Below are positions 8,856 to 17,286 of a stretch of 39,792 nucleotides of DNA, in pieces. The notes under the pieces are model-generated. The model ran no database searches. It had not been told where the DNA came from and saw only the letters and a list, made by a program, of their open reading frames with translations. A program made the position numbers and the translations under genes. The stretch is from GCA-2725625 sp964574215 (GTDB lineage Bacteria > Pseudomonadota > Alphaproteobacteria > Rhodospirillales > UBA2165): positions 1 through 39,792 of the forward strand of contig CAZNLR010000045.1 of the NCBI GenBank assembly GCA_964574215.1, written 5' to 3'. Within the stretch, counting starts at the first letter, position 1, and every line of letters starts with the position of its first letter.

Positions 8856-9610
8856 GTACGCCCAAACTGTCAGCGGTTACCAGCGTTCACAATGAGGAGG
8901 ACCGGCTTGCCGCCTGCTTGGAACGGGTAAAATTCGCCGACGAGATCGTGGTCGTGCTGGATCGTTGTACCGACGGCACCAGAGCCATAGCGGAAAAGTT
9001 CACCGACCGTATCGTCGAAGGCGGATGGGAGATAGAAGGAGACCGCCGCAATACCGCCATCGAGACCTGCACCGGCGAATGGATATTGGAGATCGACGCC
9101 GACGAACATGTGACCGAAGAACTGGCCCAAGAAATCAGGCGGACCATCAATTCGACCTCCTTCGACTGGCATGAAATTCCTGTCGACAACCATATCGGTA
9201 ACCGGCTGGTCCGTTACGGCTGGGGGGCGTCTTACGGCAAGGCTGCCTATCCCGGTTTGTTCAAAAAAGGGGTAAAGGTCTGGGGACGCCAACGCGTCCA
9301 TCCCAGCCTGCAATGGTCGGGCAAAAAAGGGCCGATGCTGCACAATCGCATCAACCATTATGTCGACCGCAATATCTCGGATATGATCCGCCGCCTCGAT
9401 TCCTATTCGACCGCACGGGCCAAGGATTTGCGGGAATCGGGTGAGATCGGTTCTTATGCCAATAATATCCGACGGCTGTTTTCCCGTTTTCTGAAATGCT
9501 ATATCGGCCGCAAGGGATATAGGGAAGGCGGCTATGGGCTGCTGATCGCCCTCTTCGCCGGACTGTTTCCCCTTCTTTCCCACATCAAAGCCAAAATTGA
9601 GGACGACTAG
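8852..9610 (+). CDS. Glycosyltransferase family 2, LPS core type (WaaE/KdtX-like)
   Basis: This is a 252-residue GT-A enzyme. The N-terminal strand is KLSAVTSVHNEEDRL, the nucleotide-binding residues lie in VVVLDRCTDGT, and the metal-binding DAD motif is at 82-84 in LEIDADEHVTEE. This pattern is close to the WaaE/KdtX group that adds glucose or a related sugar to the LPS inner core. The C-terminal region has an amphipathic/hydrophobic stretch (YGLLIALFAGLFPLL, about 229-243) that could hold it at the membrane. It overlaps the GT9 gene by four bases and abuts the next start with no gap, so the three are one translational unit. Confidence 0.87.
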   Translation: MSTPKLSAVTSVHNEEDRLAACLERVKFADEIVVVLDRCTDGTRAIAEKFTDRIVEGGWEIEGDRRNTAIETCTGEWILEIDADEHVTEELAQEIRRTINSTSFDWHEIPVDNHIGNRLVRYGWGASYGKAAYPGLFKKGVKVWGRQRVHPSLQWSGKKGPMLHNRINHYVDRNISDMIRRLDSYSTARAKDLRESGEIGSYANNIRRLFSRFLKCYIGRKGYREGGYGLLIALFAGLFPLLSHIKAKIEDD

Positions 9611-10645
9611 ATGGCGCGCATAGTCTTGGCTGACGACGGCATCGAGTTTGACGGTGAGAGCCCCGATAAAGGCCCTCTGGGTGGGGTCGAAAGTTCCATC
9701 GTTAATTTGACCCGGGAACTTGCCTCCCGCGGTCACGAAGTATTGGTGCGGAACAAGTGCCGGGACGCCAAAATCATCGATGGCGTCGACTGGGCGCCCA
9801 TCGACCGGGGATTGCCGGAGACGGCGGACCTCTTTATCGCCAACCGGGGCGACAAGTTAATTCCTCAAATGCCGAACGCGCGCCGGACGGTATTCTGGAT
9901 ACACAATCCGGCTCAGTATTTGATGAAGTGGCGCTACCTTTGGAAACTTTGGCGTTACAAGCCGGCCATAATTTTTATCGGAACTTACCACGCCACCACC
10001 TATCCGGCCTGGGCGCCCGGCGGGGAACGCATCGTCATTCCCTACGGTATTGCCGACGATTTCCGCTCCGTCGATGCTTTGGCCGAGACGCCGCTGCCAC
10101 GGGCGGTCTTTACGTCCAACCCGTTGCGCTCTCTCGATTGGCTGCTCGAAATGTGGCGCTCGGAAATTCGGCCCCATGCATCCGGCGCGGAACTCTATCT
10201 TTATTCCGGTGCGGCCACTTATGGCTCGGTGGGTGATGCAAAAAAACAGGAAATGGAAGCAGTCCTCAGTAAGGCGCGATCCATGGAAGGTGAAGGTGTG
10301 GTCTTGAACCCGCCGGTGCCAAAAGCTGAATTAATTCAAGCGTTTCGAAAGTCGCGGGTCATGCTATATAGGGGTGACGCCAACGAAACATTCTGTTTGG
10401 CGGTTGGTGAGGCGCAAGCGGTCGGCGTGCCGTCGGTCGTCCGGCGGTTCGGTTCGGTGGTAGAGCGCGTCGTCGATGGCCAAACGGGAACCATAGCGGA
10501 TACGGACCAAGAATTTGCCCGGGCCGCCGTGGAATTGTTGACCGACGAAAACAAATGGCGTGCGCAACATCACTCGGCCATTGATCAGCAACGTCAATGG
10601 GGTTGGCCGGAAGCAGCAGCAGCGTTTGAGAATCTCATTCCGTGA
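9611..10645 (+). CDS. GT-B glycosyltransferase (GT4-like), paralogue of the gene at 6809
   Basis: This 344-residue protein shares the architecture and several N-terminal motifs of the gene at 6809: VLADDGIEFDGESP, GPLGGVESSIVNL and LASRGHEV. The middle domain has HNPAQYLMKWR, and the C-terminal domain has RGDANETFCLAVGEAQAVGVPSVV (about 250-273), a donor-site E-x7-E type region. It is expected to be a retaining glycosyltransferase in the same surface-glycan pathway. The ATG immediately follows the preceding TAG, which suggests strict coupling to the GT2 gene. Donor and acceptor cannot be assigned. Confidence 0.8.
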   Translation: MARIVLADDGIEFDGESPDKGPLGGVESSIVNLTRELASRGHEVLVRNKCRDAKIIDGVDWAPIDRGLPETADLFIANRGDKLIPQMPNARRTVFWIHNPAQYLMKWRYLWKLWRYKPAIIFIGTYHATTYPAWAPGGERIVIPYGIADDFRSVDALAETPLPRAVFTSNPLRSLDWLLEMWRSEIRPHASGAELYLYSGAATYGSVGDAKKQEMEAVLSKARSMEGEGVVLNPPVPKAELIQAFRKSRVMLYRGDANETFCLAVGEAQAVGVPSVVRRFGSVVERVVDGQTGTIADTDQEFARAAVELLTDENKWRAQHHSAIDQQRQWGWPEAAAAFENLIP

Positions 10646-10717
10646 GGAAAGAAGATCAGATTACAAGAGCATGAAACTGACCAGAATAAGTGAGTGCGGA
10701 TAAGGGTTGAATAAGGA

Positions 10718-11743
10718 ATGAAGGTTCTACAAGTCATGGCGGGCGCCCAATATGGGGGCGCCGAGGCGTTCTTTACCCGACTGGTCATCGCTCTCAACAA
10801 ATCCGGTCTGGAACAGCGCGTGGTTATCCGTAAGGATCCGGCAAGGGCGCAAAAGTTGCGGGACGGCAGAGTGGACCCTGTTGAAATGGGCTTTGGTGGA
10901 AAACTGGATTTTATCACGCCCTGGCGGATACGGCGCCAAATAGCGGAATTCAAGCCGGATATTGTCCTCAGTTGGATGAGCCGGGCGACGGCCATGGTGC
11001 CCGGTTCCGAAAATTTCATTCACCTGGCCAGGCTCGGCGGCTATTACAATCTCAAATATTACCGGAAGTGCGACCACTTGATCGCCAATACGGAAGATAT
11101 CGGTGAATATCTGACGACCAACGGCTGGCCGTCCGAAAAAGTCCATTACCTGCCGAATTTTGTCGGCGCCCGGCGCGCCGAACCTATCAACCGGCAGGAA
11201 TATTTTACGCCGGATACCGCGCCGTTGATCCTGGGGCTGGGGCGTCTCCATGAAAACAAAGGCTTTGATGTCTTGTTGACCGCCTTATCGCGGGTTCCCA
11301 ATACCTATCTTTGGCTAGCGGGGGAAGGACCTTTGCGTAAGGAATTGGAGGAAAAGGCCGAGGTGCTGGGCGTTAAGCCGCGGGTGCGGTTTTTGGGTTG
11401 GCGAAACGATCCGGAATCGCTTTTCGCGGCAGCAGATATTTTTGTCTGCCCCTCACGTCACGAACCGCTCGGCAATGTGGTGATCGAAGCCTGGGCCCAG
11501 GGAATACCCGTTATCGCCGCCGACAGTTTGGGGCCAGGGACATTAATTCAGCAGGGTCAAACGGGTGTCCTGTTCCCCATCGACGATGCAATCGCCCTTT
11601 CCAAGTCGATCAAACGATTGATCGAGGACGACGAACTTCGCCAAAGCGTCGCCGCCGGGGGCTATGAGGCCTACGAAGCCAACTTTACGGAGGCCATTGT
11701 CGTCGATAATTATCTCGAATTCTTTGAACGGTTGATTAAGTAA
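10718..11743 (+). CDS. Glycosyltransferase family 4
   Basis: This is a 341-residue GT4 enzyme with clear motifs. The acceptor-side loop GAQYGGAEAFFTRL is at 9-22. ILGLGRLHENKGFDVLL starts the C-terminal domain, followed by WLAGEGPLR and the donor-binding SRHEPLGNVVIEAWAQGIPV with its two glutamates seven residues apart. It follows the previous gene by 72 bases that hold no hairpin I can see. The ATG is preceded by AAGG seven bases upstream. Its stop overlaps the asparagine synthase start (TAATG at 11741-11745). It belongs to the same glycan pathway; the sugar is unknown. Confidence 0.87.
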   Translation: MKVLQVMAGAQYGGAEAFFTRLVIALNKSGLEQRVVIRKDPARAQKLRDGRVDPVEMGFGGKLDFITPWRIRRQIAEFKPDIVLSWMSRATAMVPGSENFIHLARLGGYYNLKYYRKCDHLIANTEDIGEYLTTNGWPSEKVHYLPNFVGARRAEPINRQEYFTPDTAPLILGLGRLHENKGFDVLLTALSRVPNTYLWLAGEGPLRKELEEKAEVLGVKPRVRFLGWRNDPESLFAAADIFVCPSRHEPLGNVVIEAWAQGIPVIAADSLGPGTLIQQGQTGVLFPIDDAIALSKSIKRLIEDDELRQSVAAGGYEAYEANFTEAIVVDNYLEFFERLIK

Positions 11744-13509
11744 TGTGCGGCGTTGCCGGCATTATGGTGCATGACGGTACGCCTGATGTGCAGCTCCTGG
11801 AGACGATGGTGGCAAGCCTGTCCCATCGTGGCCCGGACGGGTTCGGCCGGTGTGATTTGGGCGAAACCATTCTCGGACACAGCCGCCTCGCCATTATCGA
11901 TCTGGAAACCGGTGACCAGCCTCTTTTCGATCAACGGGGAACGGCATTAGTTGCCAACGGAGAAATCTACAATTACATCGAGCTTCGCCAATCGCTGGGT
12001 GAAGGAAACTTTCAGACCCGGTCCGACTGCGAGCCGCCGCTACTTATCTACGAAGTAAACGGCGCGGCCTTTGCCCAGCCGTTGCGCGGCATGTACGCCA
12101 TTGCCATCGGCGATCCTCATAACGGGCATGTTCATCTGGCCCGGGACCCGTTCGGCATCAAGCCACTTTACTATACCGAGTTCGATGGCGGCGTTGCCTT
12201 CGCCTCGGAAGCCAATACCTTGCTGGCGGCGGGAATGGCGTCGAGAAATCTGAATGATGCAGCCAGGGACGAGTTGTTGCAGCTTCAGTTTACCACCGGG
12301 CGGGAAACAGTATTCGAAGACATTCACCGCTTGTTGCCGGGTGAAACCGTCACCCTTGACGGTGGCCGGGTGACCCACCGGATGCGCCGACCCGCCTTGG
12401 CGGAGGGTCCTCCGGCGGACTGGTCGGAACAAGGGGCGCTTGAAAAATTGGACGAGGCCTTGATGGACAGTGTCATGGTCCACCAACGGTCCGACGTGCC
12501 CTACGGTATGTTCCTGTCCGGCGGCATTGATTCTTCGGCCATTCTGGCCTGCATGCGGGAACTCAATGATCAACCGGTGGAAGCCTTCACCGTGGGGTTT
12601 TCCGGCACCCAGGTGGCCGACGAACGGGCGCACGCGGAAGCCGTGGCCAAAGCCGCCGGGGCCAACCATCATTGTGTGGAATTCAGCGAGGCGGATTTTT
12701 GGACGCTGCTCCCCGAGATCGTCTCCTGCCTGGACGATCCCACCGCCGATTACGCCGTCCTGCCCACCTATAAACTGGGACAATTGGTCAAGGAAGCCGG
12801 GCTCAAGGTCGTGTTGTCGGGGGAAGGCGGCGATGAGTTGTTCGCCGGCTATGGCCGTTACCGTAAACTGCTCCGGCCCTGGTGGCTGGGGGGAAAAGCC
12901 ATGCGGCAAAAAGGGGCCTTAGACGGTCTCGAGGTTCTGAAGGATTCCAGCGACGCCTGGCGGGAGAAATTCACCAAATTGGAGGAAAGGGAGAAGAGGG
13001 GCGGACGGACCAAGCTGCAAGTGGCTCAAGCGGTCGATTGCGCCGACTGGCTGCCCCACGATTTGCTGATCAAGCTGGACCGGTGCCTGATGGCTCATGG
13101 CGTCGAGGGAAGAACGCCAATGCTGGACCCCAAGGTGGCCGGTATCGCCATGCAGTTGCCGGACAAGCTCAAAATTCGCGGCGGTCTCGGTAAGTATCTG
13201 TTGCGCCGTTGGCTGGAGCGCAAACTTCCGGAAGCCCGGCCCTTTGAACGCAAAAAAGGCTTTACCGTCCCCGTGGCCGAATGGATCGGCCGGAGGGGCG
13301 CCGAGACCGGCAAGCTGGTTGCGGCCAGCGAAGCCGTCCGAGAAGTCGCTGATCCAGAAAAAGTGCAAGCACTTTTCGGCAGTTTGGAAAACCGCTCCGC
13401 CGGCCGCGAAGGCCAAGCCGCCTGGCGCCTCCTCTTCTACGCCCTCTGGCACAAGCGGCATATCGAGGGAGTTATGCTTCAAGGGGACGTGATCGAAGCG
13501 CTTTCCTAA
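11743..13509 (+). CDS. asnB: Asparagine synthase (glutamine-hydrolysing), surface-polysaccharide cluster type
   Basis: This is a 588-residue two-domain enzyme. The N-terminal Ntn glutaminase starts directly with the nucleophile Cys2 (MCGVAGIM) and has SHRGPDG (27-33), SRLAIIDL and NGEIYNY (72-78). The C-terminal ATP-pyrophosphatase synthetase domain has the PP loop SGGIDSS (259-265), GGDELF and RTPMLDP. All catalytic motifs look intact. It could make asparagine or amidate a sugar acid or other acid. Its place as last gene of a glycosyltransferase run, overlapping the GT4 stop, favours a role in glycan modification, as for many AsnB paralogues in polysaccharide clusters. That assignment is inference. 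Confidence 0.9.
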   Translation: MCGVAGIMVHDGTPDVQLLETMVASLSHRGPDGFGRCDLGETILGHSRLAIIDLETGDQPLFDQRGTALVANGEIYNYIELRQSLGEGNFQTRSDCEPPLLIYEVNGAAFAQPLRGMYAIAIGDPHNGHVHLARDPFGIKPLYYTEFDGGVAFASEANTLLAAGMASRNLNDAARDELLQLQFTTGRETVFEDIHRLLPGETVTLDGGRVTHRMRRPALAEGPPADWSEQGALEKLDEALMDSVMVHQRSDVPYGMFLSGGIDSSAILACMRELNDQPVEAFTVGFSGTQVADERAHAEAVAKAAGANHHCVEFSEADFWTLLPEIVSCLDDPTADYAVLPTYKLGQLVKEAGLKVVLSGEGGDELFAGYGRYRKLLRPWWLGGKAMRQKGALDGLEVLKDSSDAWREKFTKLEEREKRGGRTKLQVAQAVDCADWLPHDLLIKLDRCLMAHGVEGRTPMLDPKVAGIAMQLPDKLKIRGGLGKYLLRRWLERKLPEARPFERKKGFTVPVAEWIGRRGAETGKLVAASEAVREVADPEKVQALFGSLENRSAGREGQAAWRLLFYALWHKRHIEGVMLQGDVIEALS

Positions 13510-13544
13510 AGACGCAGCCAGAAAATTCCGCTATTTCTATCATC

Positions 13545-13961
13545 ATGTTTGAGTGGGCGAATTTGCATGTGTTGGCGTTGGTGTTCGTGGCCGCCGTTTT
13601 CGGCGGCATGGGGTTCTTTGCCTTTCTCTTTACGCCCATGGTGTTCAAGTTCTGCGAGCGGGAAGACGCGGCGCAGTTTTTGCGCCAGGTCTTTCCCGTT
13701 TATCACCGGGTGATGGCGGTGATGTCGATCCCGCCGGCGGTGGCTTTAATGCCGGGGAGAAGCTATCAGGTGGAGGTGATCACGATGCTGGCCGTGGCGG
13801 CCTTCTTCGTCGTTGCCGCCCGCATTCTGGTGCCGGCGGTCAATAGCGCACGGGAAGCGGGCGACACCGGGAAATTCGCCAAGGTCCACCGTATCAGCGT
13901 CATTCTCCATATGCTCCAGTTCCTGGCCGTCACCGTGGTGTTGATCAGGCTGGCGCAATAG
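13545..13961 (+). CDS. DUF4149 / TMEM205-like small membrane protein
   Basis: This 138-residue integral membrane protein has four hydrophobic segments at about 8-29, 56-70, 77-98 and 115-135. The helix 1 pattern FGGMGFFAFLFTPMVF, the conserved FCEREDAAQFLRQVFPVYH loop and a late KVHRISVILHMLQFLAV helix match the DUF4149 family, whose function is unknown. It starts 35 bases after the asparagine synthase stop without a good ribosome site and may be the last gene of that transcript. It ends 47 bases before the selenoprotein gene. Confidence 0.75.
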   Translation: MFEWANLHVLALVFVAAVFGGMGFFAFLFTPMVFKFCEREDAAQFLRQVFPVYHRVMAVMSIPPAVALMPGRSYQVEVITMLAVAAFFVVAARILVPAVNSAREAGDTGKFAKVHRISVILHMLQFLAVTVVLIRLAQ

Positions 13962-14008
13962 GTACTATCTGAGTATTCATCTAAAAATTCACAATAAAGG
14001 GGAAGGTG

Positions 14009-14653
14009 ATGCCTGAGGCACCGCTATCGTTCGAAGAAAAGAAAAAACACTGGCTTGAAATATCGGATATTTCCGAGGAAGAGTTCAACGCCTGGCACGC
14101 TACCCAAAAGGCCCGGCAGGTGCACGTACCGCAGCCGGGATCAACGGCGCCGGATTTCGAAATTGAAGTCCTAGACCGGGAGCGTAAACGCACCGGCGAG
14201 ACCGTCAGATTATCAAACCTCCGCGGCAAACCCGTGGGGCTGATGTTCGGCTCCTACACGTGACCGCCCTTTCGTAGGCAGACCGTGCGTCTGAACGAAA
14301 TTTACAACACCTACAACGACCGCGTTGAGTTCTTCTGTATTTATATCCGCGAAGCCCATCCCAGCGACGGCTGGCAGGTGCAGGACAACCTGGACGAAGA
14401 CATCGTCTTTCCGGAGCCCACCACCATCGAAGAACGCACCGAAGCGGCGTCTTCCTGCCAGATCAATCTGGACCTCCAGATGCCCACTCTGATCGACAAT
14501 ATGGATAACGAGGTGGAAGGTAAATATATCTCGCTGCCCATGCGTCTGTACCTGATCGACGCCGATGGTGTGATCACCTATACCGGCGACCGGGGCCCTC
14601 AGGGGTTCGACACCGAGAGTTGGGTGGCGGCGATCAAGGAAGTTCTGGGTTAG
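14009..14653 (+). CDS. Deiodinase-family selenoprotein read through an in-frame TGA (Sec85)
   Basis: This is one thioredoxin-fold gene interrupted by TGA at 14261-14263. The frame continues unbroken for another 130 codons. The residues around the TGA read FGSYT-U-PPF, the same arrangement as the active site of iodothyronine deiodinases (FGS-x-T-U-P-x-F). Further on, YIREAHPSDGW (about 112-122) matches the deiodinase block that carries a conserved His. Together these show that the TGA is selenocysteine at residue 85 of 214, not a stop. A hairpin with bacterial SECIS geometry follows the TGA. The ATG at 14009 is chosen because GGGGAAGG lies just upstream; a GTG at 14006 overlaps that site. No signal peptide is visible, so it is probably a cytoplasmic thiol/selenol redox enzyme. 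Iodothyronine is unlikely as a bacterial substrate. SelA, SelB and tRNA-Sec are not in this window. Confidence 0.9.
14264..14300 (+). promoter_or_regulatory. Bacterial SECIS-like hairpin downstream of the in-frame TGA
   Basis: Directly after the TGA the RNA can fold into an outer six-pair stem, TTTCGT (14270-14275) with ACGAAA (14295-14300). An internal bulge (AGG opposite A) separates it from an inner five-pair stem, CAGAC (14279-14283) with GTCTG (14289-14293). A five-base loop, CGTGC, closes it at 14284-14288. The loop begins 20 bases after the TGA, and a G is among its first two bases, as expected for SelB-recognised bacterial SECIS elements. All paired bases are perfect Watson-Crick pairs. 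Confidence 0.82.
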
Positions 14654-15268
14654 CTAGGCAGCTGCTTTTTCCGCCGCCATCGCCTCTTGCACCTTTGGCC
14701 GAGAGGCGATGTTTTCGATATAGGCCACAATGTTGGGCCAGGGTTTCAAGTCCACTTCCACGAACCCCGCCCAGGCCCAATTTAAAATGGTGAAGCAATA
14801 GGCGTCGGCGACGGTGAAACTATCGCCAACCAAAAAGACGTTCTCGCAGAGATGGCTCTCCAGAAAATCGAAATGCTTATGAAGCCGGTTGAGGGTAGCC
14901 TGCCGGATTTCCACAGGCAGGTTCGAATTGAACAGAGGTGTGAAACCACGGTGCAATTCGGAGGACGTAAAGGTCAGCCATTCGGCGACGCGGTAGCGCT
15001 TGATGCTGCCCTCCGGCGGGACCAGATTGGCATCCGGCGCCTGATCGGCGATATATTGCACCATGGGCGCGCCTTCGGTGAGGATTTGACCGTCTTCCAG
15101 TTCCAATACCGGCACGTAGCCTTTGGGATTGATGTTCGTGAAATCCGCACCGCTTGCAGTCTTCAGCGTTTTTAGGTCGACCCACTCCAGTTCGAAGTCC
15201 AGCCCGGCCTCCCGAAGCACGATATGAGGCGACAGGGAACAGGCGCTGACATCGAAATAAAGCTTCAC
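14654..15268 (-). CDS. Glutathione S-transferase, beta-class GstA-like
   Basis: This is a 204-residue GST. The N-terminal thioredoxin-like domain opens with KLYFDVSACSLSPHIVLREA, which includes Cys10/Ser11, the pair used by beta-class GSTs, followed by NPKGYVPVLELEDG and the Glu-Ser-like EGAPMVQYIAD region. The all-alpha domain has the conserved GDSFTVADAYCF capping motif. I place the start at a GTG (15266-15268) that overlaps the TRAP large-permease stop (TAGTG). The frame stays open further upstream, but that stretch is antisense-like noise inside the permease gene. Coupling to the TRAP operon suggests a role in handling the imported compound or a reactive product. That is inference. Confidence 0.86.
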   Translation of the reverse strand: MKLYFDVSACSLSPHIVLREAGLDFELEWVDLKTLKTASGADFTNINPKGYVPVLELEDGQILTEGAPMVQYIADQAPDANLVPPEGSIKRYRVAEWLTFTSSELHRGFTPLFNSNLPVEIRQATLNRLHKHFDFLESHLCENVFLVGDSFTVADAYCFTILNWAWAGFVEVDLKPWPNIVAYIENIASRPKVQEAMAAEKAAA

Positions 15269-16713
15269 TACTTGACCATGGCGGGGAGCCAAATGGCGAC
15301 CTCGGGCGCCGCAATCAAAAGGCCCAGTACGAAAAGTTCGATCAGGATAAACGGCAGGGCGGATTTCACGACTTCCCCCAGAGACACGTCGAAGGGAGCA
15401 ATGCCTTTCATCACATACAGCAGCAGCCCAAATGGCGGGGTCAGCAGGCTGATCTCCATGGTAATGAGCATCAGCACCATCAGCCAGATGACGTCGATAT
15501 TGAAGACAACCTGAAGCGATGATGTGCCCAGCAGGAAGAAGGGCAAGGTCAGCAGCAGCATACTCACCTGGTCCATGAAGGCTCCCAGGAACAGCAGCAC
15601 CACCATCATCATGATCACTACTTGCAGCTTGGTCATCCTCAGCGAATTGATCGCCTCCAGCAGACCGTCGGTGGCGCCGGAGTTGGACAGCGCCTGGCTG
15701 AACACCAAAGAGCCGGCAATGATAAACAAGATCATGACATTGATTTTGGCCGTTTCGATGAGCGATTTCCAAATGGCCCGCCAGGTGAAATCGGCGCCGT
15801 CAATACCGGAAATCTTTACGATGTTCTTGAACAGTTTGAAAAAGTAACAGGCGGCGAGGGCGGCGAGGCTGCCCATTGCGGCGGCTTCCGTGGGCGCGGC
15901 GATTTTGAAAAAGATGCTGCCGACGACGACGATGAAAATGATGAATAGCGGCAGAATATAGAGGAAGAACGGCAAGAAGCGGTTTAGGACTTTGCGGAAT
16001 TTTCCGCTATAAGTTGCCGACCACAAGGTGTTTCCGCCAATATTCAGGGAAAAGTTGATGGGCTGTTCCAAGCCACTTTCGTCCGGATCATAACTGGGTG
16101 CCAATGTCGGATTGATGGTGCATCGGATAATGACGTAGGCGAAAAACAAGGTCGCCATCAGAATGCCCGGTATAATACCGGCGATCAGCAATTGAGCCAC
16201 CGATTGTTCTGCGATACTGGCCAGCAGCACCGCCAGGGCCGAAGGCGGGATCAGCATGGCAATCCCGCCCACCGCCATGATCGGGCCCATGGCTATTGAA
16301 GCTTTGTAGCCGCGTTTGATCATATCCGGCAAAAGGACAGAGCCCAGGATCGCGGTATTGGCGATGGTCGAGCCGGACAGGGATGAAAAAACCGTGCCGC
16401 CGATAATAGTGACGATGGACAAACGGCCGGGAACGCGGGCGATCAGGCGGTCAATGGCGCCGATTGCTTTAAACGCCACACCGGTGTGTAATAGAATTTC
16501 GCCCATGAGCAAAAACAGCGCAATAGGAGCGAGAGCGAAATTAATCGCGCTGTTAAACTCCATCGGCATGAAGACAAGGCCGATGTCTCCATTGATGAAC
16601 AGAAATGTACCAAGCACGTTGGCGGCAAAAAATGCGAAGGCCACTGGCAAGCCCATAAACATCAAAACGCAGACCGTGCCCAGAAGGAGGATAAGTGCGA
16701 GATACCATTCCAT
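15268..16713 (-). CDS. dctM: TRAP transporter large permease (DctM family)
   Basis: This 481-residue, very hydrophobic protein has about a dozen predicted membrane helices, the size and pattern of the DctM subunit that moves substrate with sodium. Family features include VAFAFFAANVLGTFLF near the N-terminus, a conserved SGSTIANTAILGSVLLPDMIKRGY segment (about 113-136) and a late GAFMDQVSMLLLTLPFF stretch. It starts three bases after the small-permease stop and its own stop overlaps the GST start. The substrate is fixed by the binding protein encoded upstream and cannot be read from this subunit. Confidence 0.92.
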   Translation of the reverse strand: MEWYLALILLLGTVCVLMFMGLPVAFAFFAANVLGTFLFINGDIGLVFMPMEFNSAINFALAPIALFLLMGEILLHTGVAFKAIGAIDRLIARVPGRLSIVTIIGGTVFSSLSGSTIANTAILGSVLLPDMIKRGYKASIAMGPIMAVGGIAMLIPPSALAVLLASIAEQSVAQLLIAGIIPGILMATLFFAYVIIRCTINPTLAPSYDPDESGLEQPINFSLNIGGNTLWSATYSGKFRKVLNRFLPFFLYILPLFIIFIVVVGSIFFKIAAPTEAAAMGSLAALAACYFFKLFKNIVKISGIDGADFTWRAIWKSLIETAKINVMILFIIAGSLVFSQALSNSGATDGLLEAINSLRMTKLQVVIMMMVVLLFLGAFMDQVSMLLLTLPFFLLGTSSLQVVFNIDVIWLMVLMLITMEISLLTPPFGLLLYVMKGIAPFDVSLGEVVKSALPFILIELFVLGLLIAAPEVAIWLPAMVK

Positions 16714-16716
16714 GAT

Positions 16717-17244
16717 TTAAAATCCATCCGAACTGTGATCGTCGGATTTAGATCTGAGGACCCGATGCGGCCGCATTCTAAACAGGAATTCGACAGTCAG
16801 CATGGCGAAAGAAAAGGCGAAAAAGGCGACGACGATCCAATTGGCCACCCGGAGGTCTTTGTCGGGCATCGTTTGATCGATAAATTCGCCGATACCCGCA
16901 CGCACGCCGTAAACGCACAGAAATATGCAAAGGCCGGCGCCGAGTAAATTAATCAATGAATCAAGCTTTTGAGATGCGTTCTCCGGCAAGGCCGAGAGCA
17001 TGACATCCACGCGGACATGCGCCCCCTGCTGCAATACCCAGGGCGCCCCAGCGAATACGCCAAAATAAAGGGCATATTCGATTGAGGTATTGAGCCACCA
17101 CAAACTGCCGATATGGGTCTTAATGATCAACAGATTTAACGGAATGGAGACAGCCATCAAACCAATTGAAATGGCGACCAGTGAGGCAAAAAACTGGCTC
17201 AGATGAATGAACCAATACTCGAACATATCCAATGACGATTTCAT
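16717..17244 (-). CDS. dctQ: TRAP transporter small permease (DctQ family)
   Basis: This 175-residue membrane protein has four hydrophobic segments at about 12-38, 48-68, 92-115 and 133-155. The motif GAHVRVDVML after the second helix is characteristic of DctQ subunits. It partners with the large permease encoded three bases downstream. It lies 108 bases after the binding-protein stop, and that gap holds a strong hairpin expected to lower permease expression relative to the binding protein. Confidence 0.9.
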   Translation of the reverse strand: MKSSLDMFEYWFIHLSQFFASLVAISIGLMAVSIPLNLLIIKTHIGSLWWLNTSIEYALYFGVFAGAPWVLQQGAHVRVDVMLSALPENASQKLDSLINLLGAGLCIFLCVYGVRAGIGEFIDQTMPDKDLRVANWIVVAFFAFSFAMLTVEFLFRMRPHRVLRSKSDDHSSDGF

Positions 17245-17286
17245 CTAGATTTCTTACTGTTTAAAAATGCAATCGATTTCAGTAAA

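Noticed and set aside
12040..12909. 289-residue minus-strand frame across asnB
   Set aside because: It lies antisense to an intact asparagine synthase, has shadow-like composition and no plausible start signal.
14285..14653. Separate 122-residue gene starting at a GTG after the TGA
   Set aside because: It is in frame with the upstream part, lacks its own ribosome site, and the TGA sits at the deiodinase selenocysteine position with a SECIS hairpin. One continuous gene explains everything better.
15269..15772. N-terminal extension of the GST frame into the TRAP permease gene
   Set aside because: The extra residues have no GST similarity and lie antisense-frame inside dctM. The GTG that overlaps the dctM stop gives a normal GST length.
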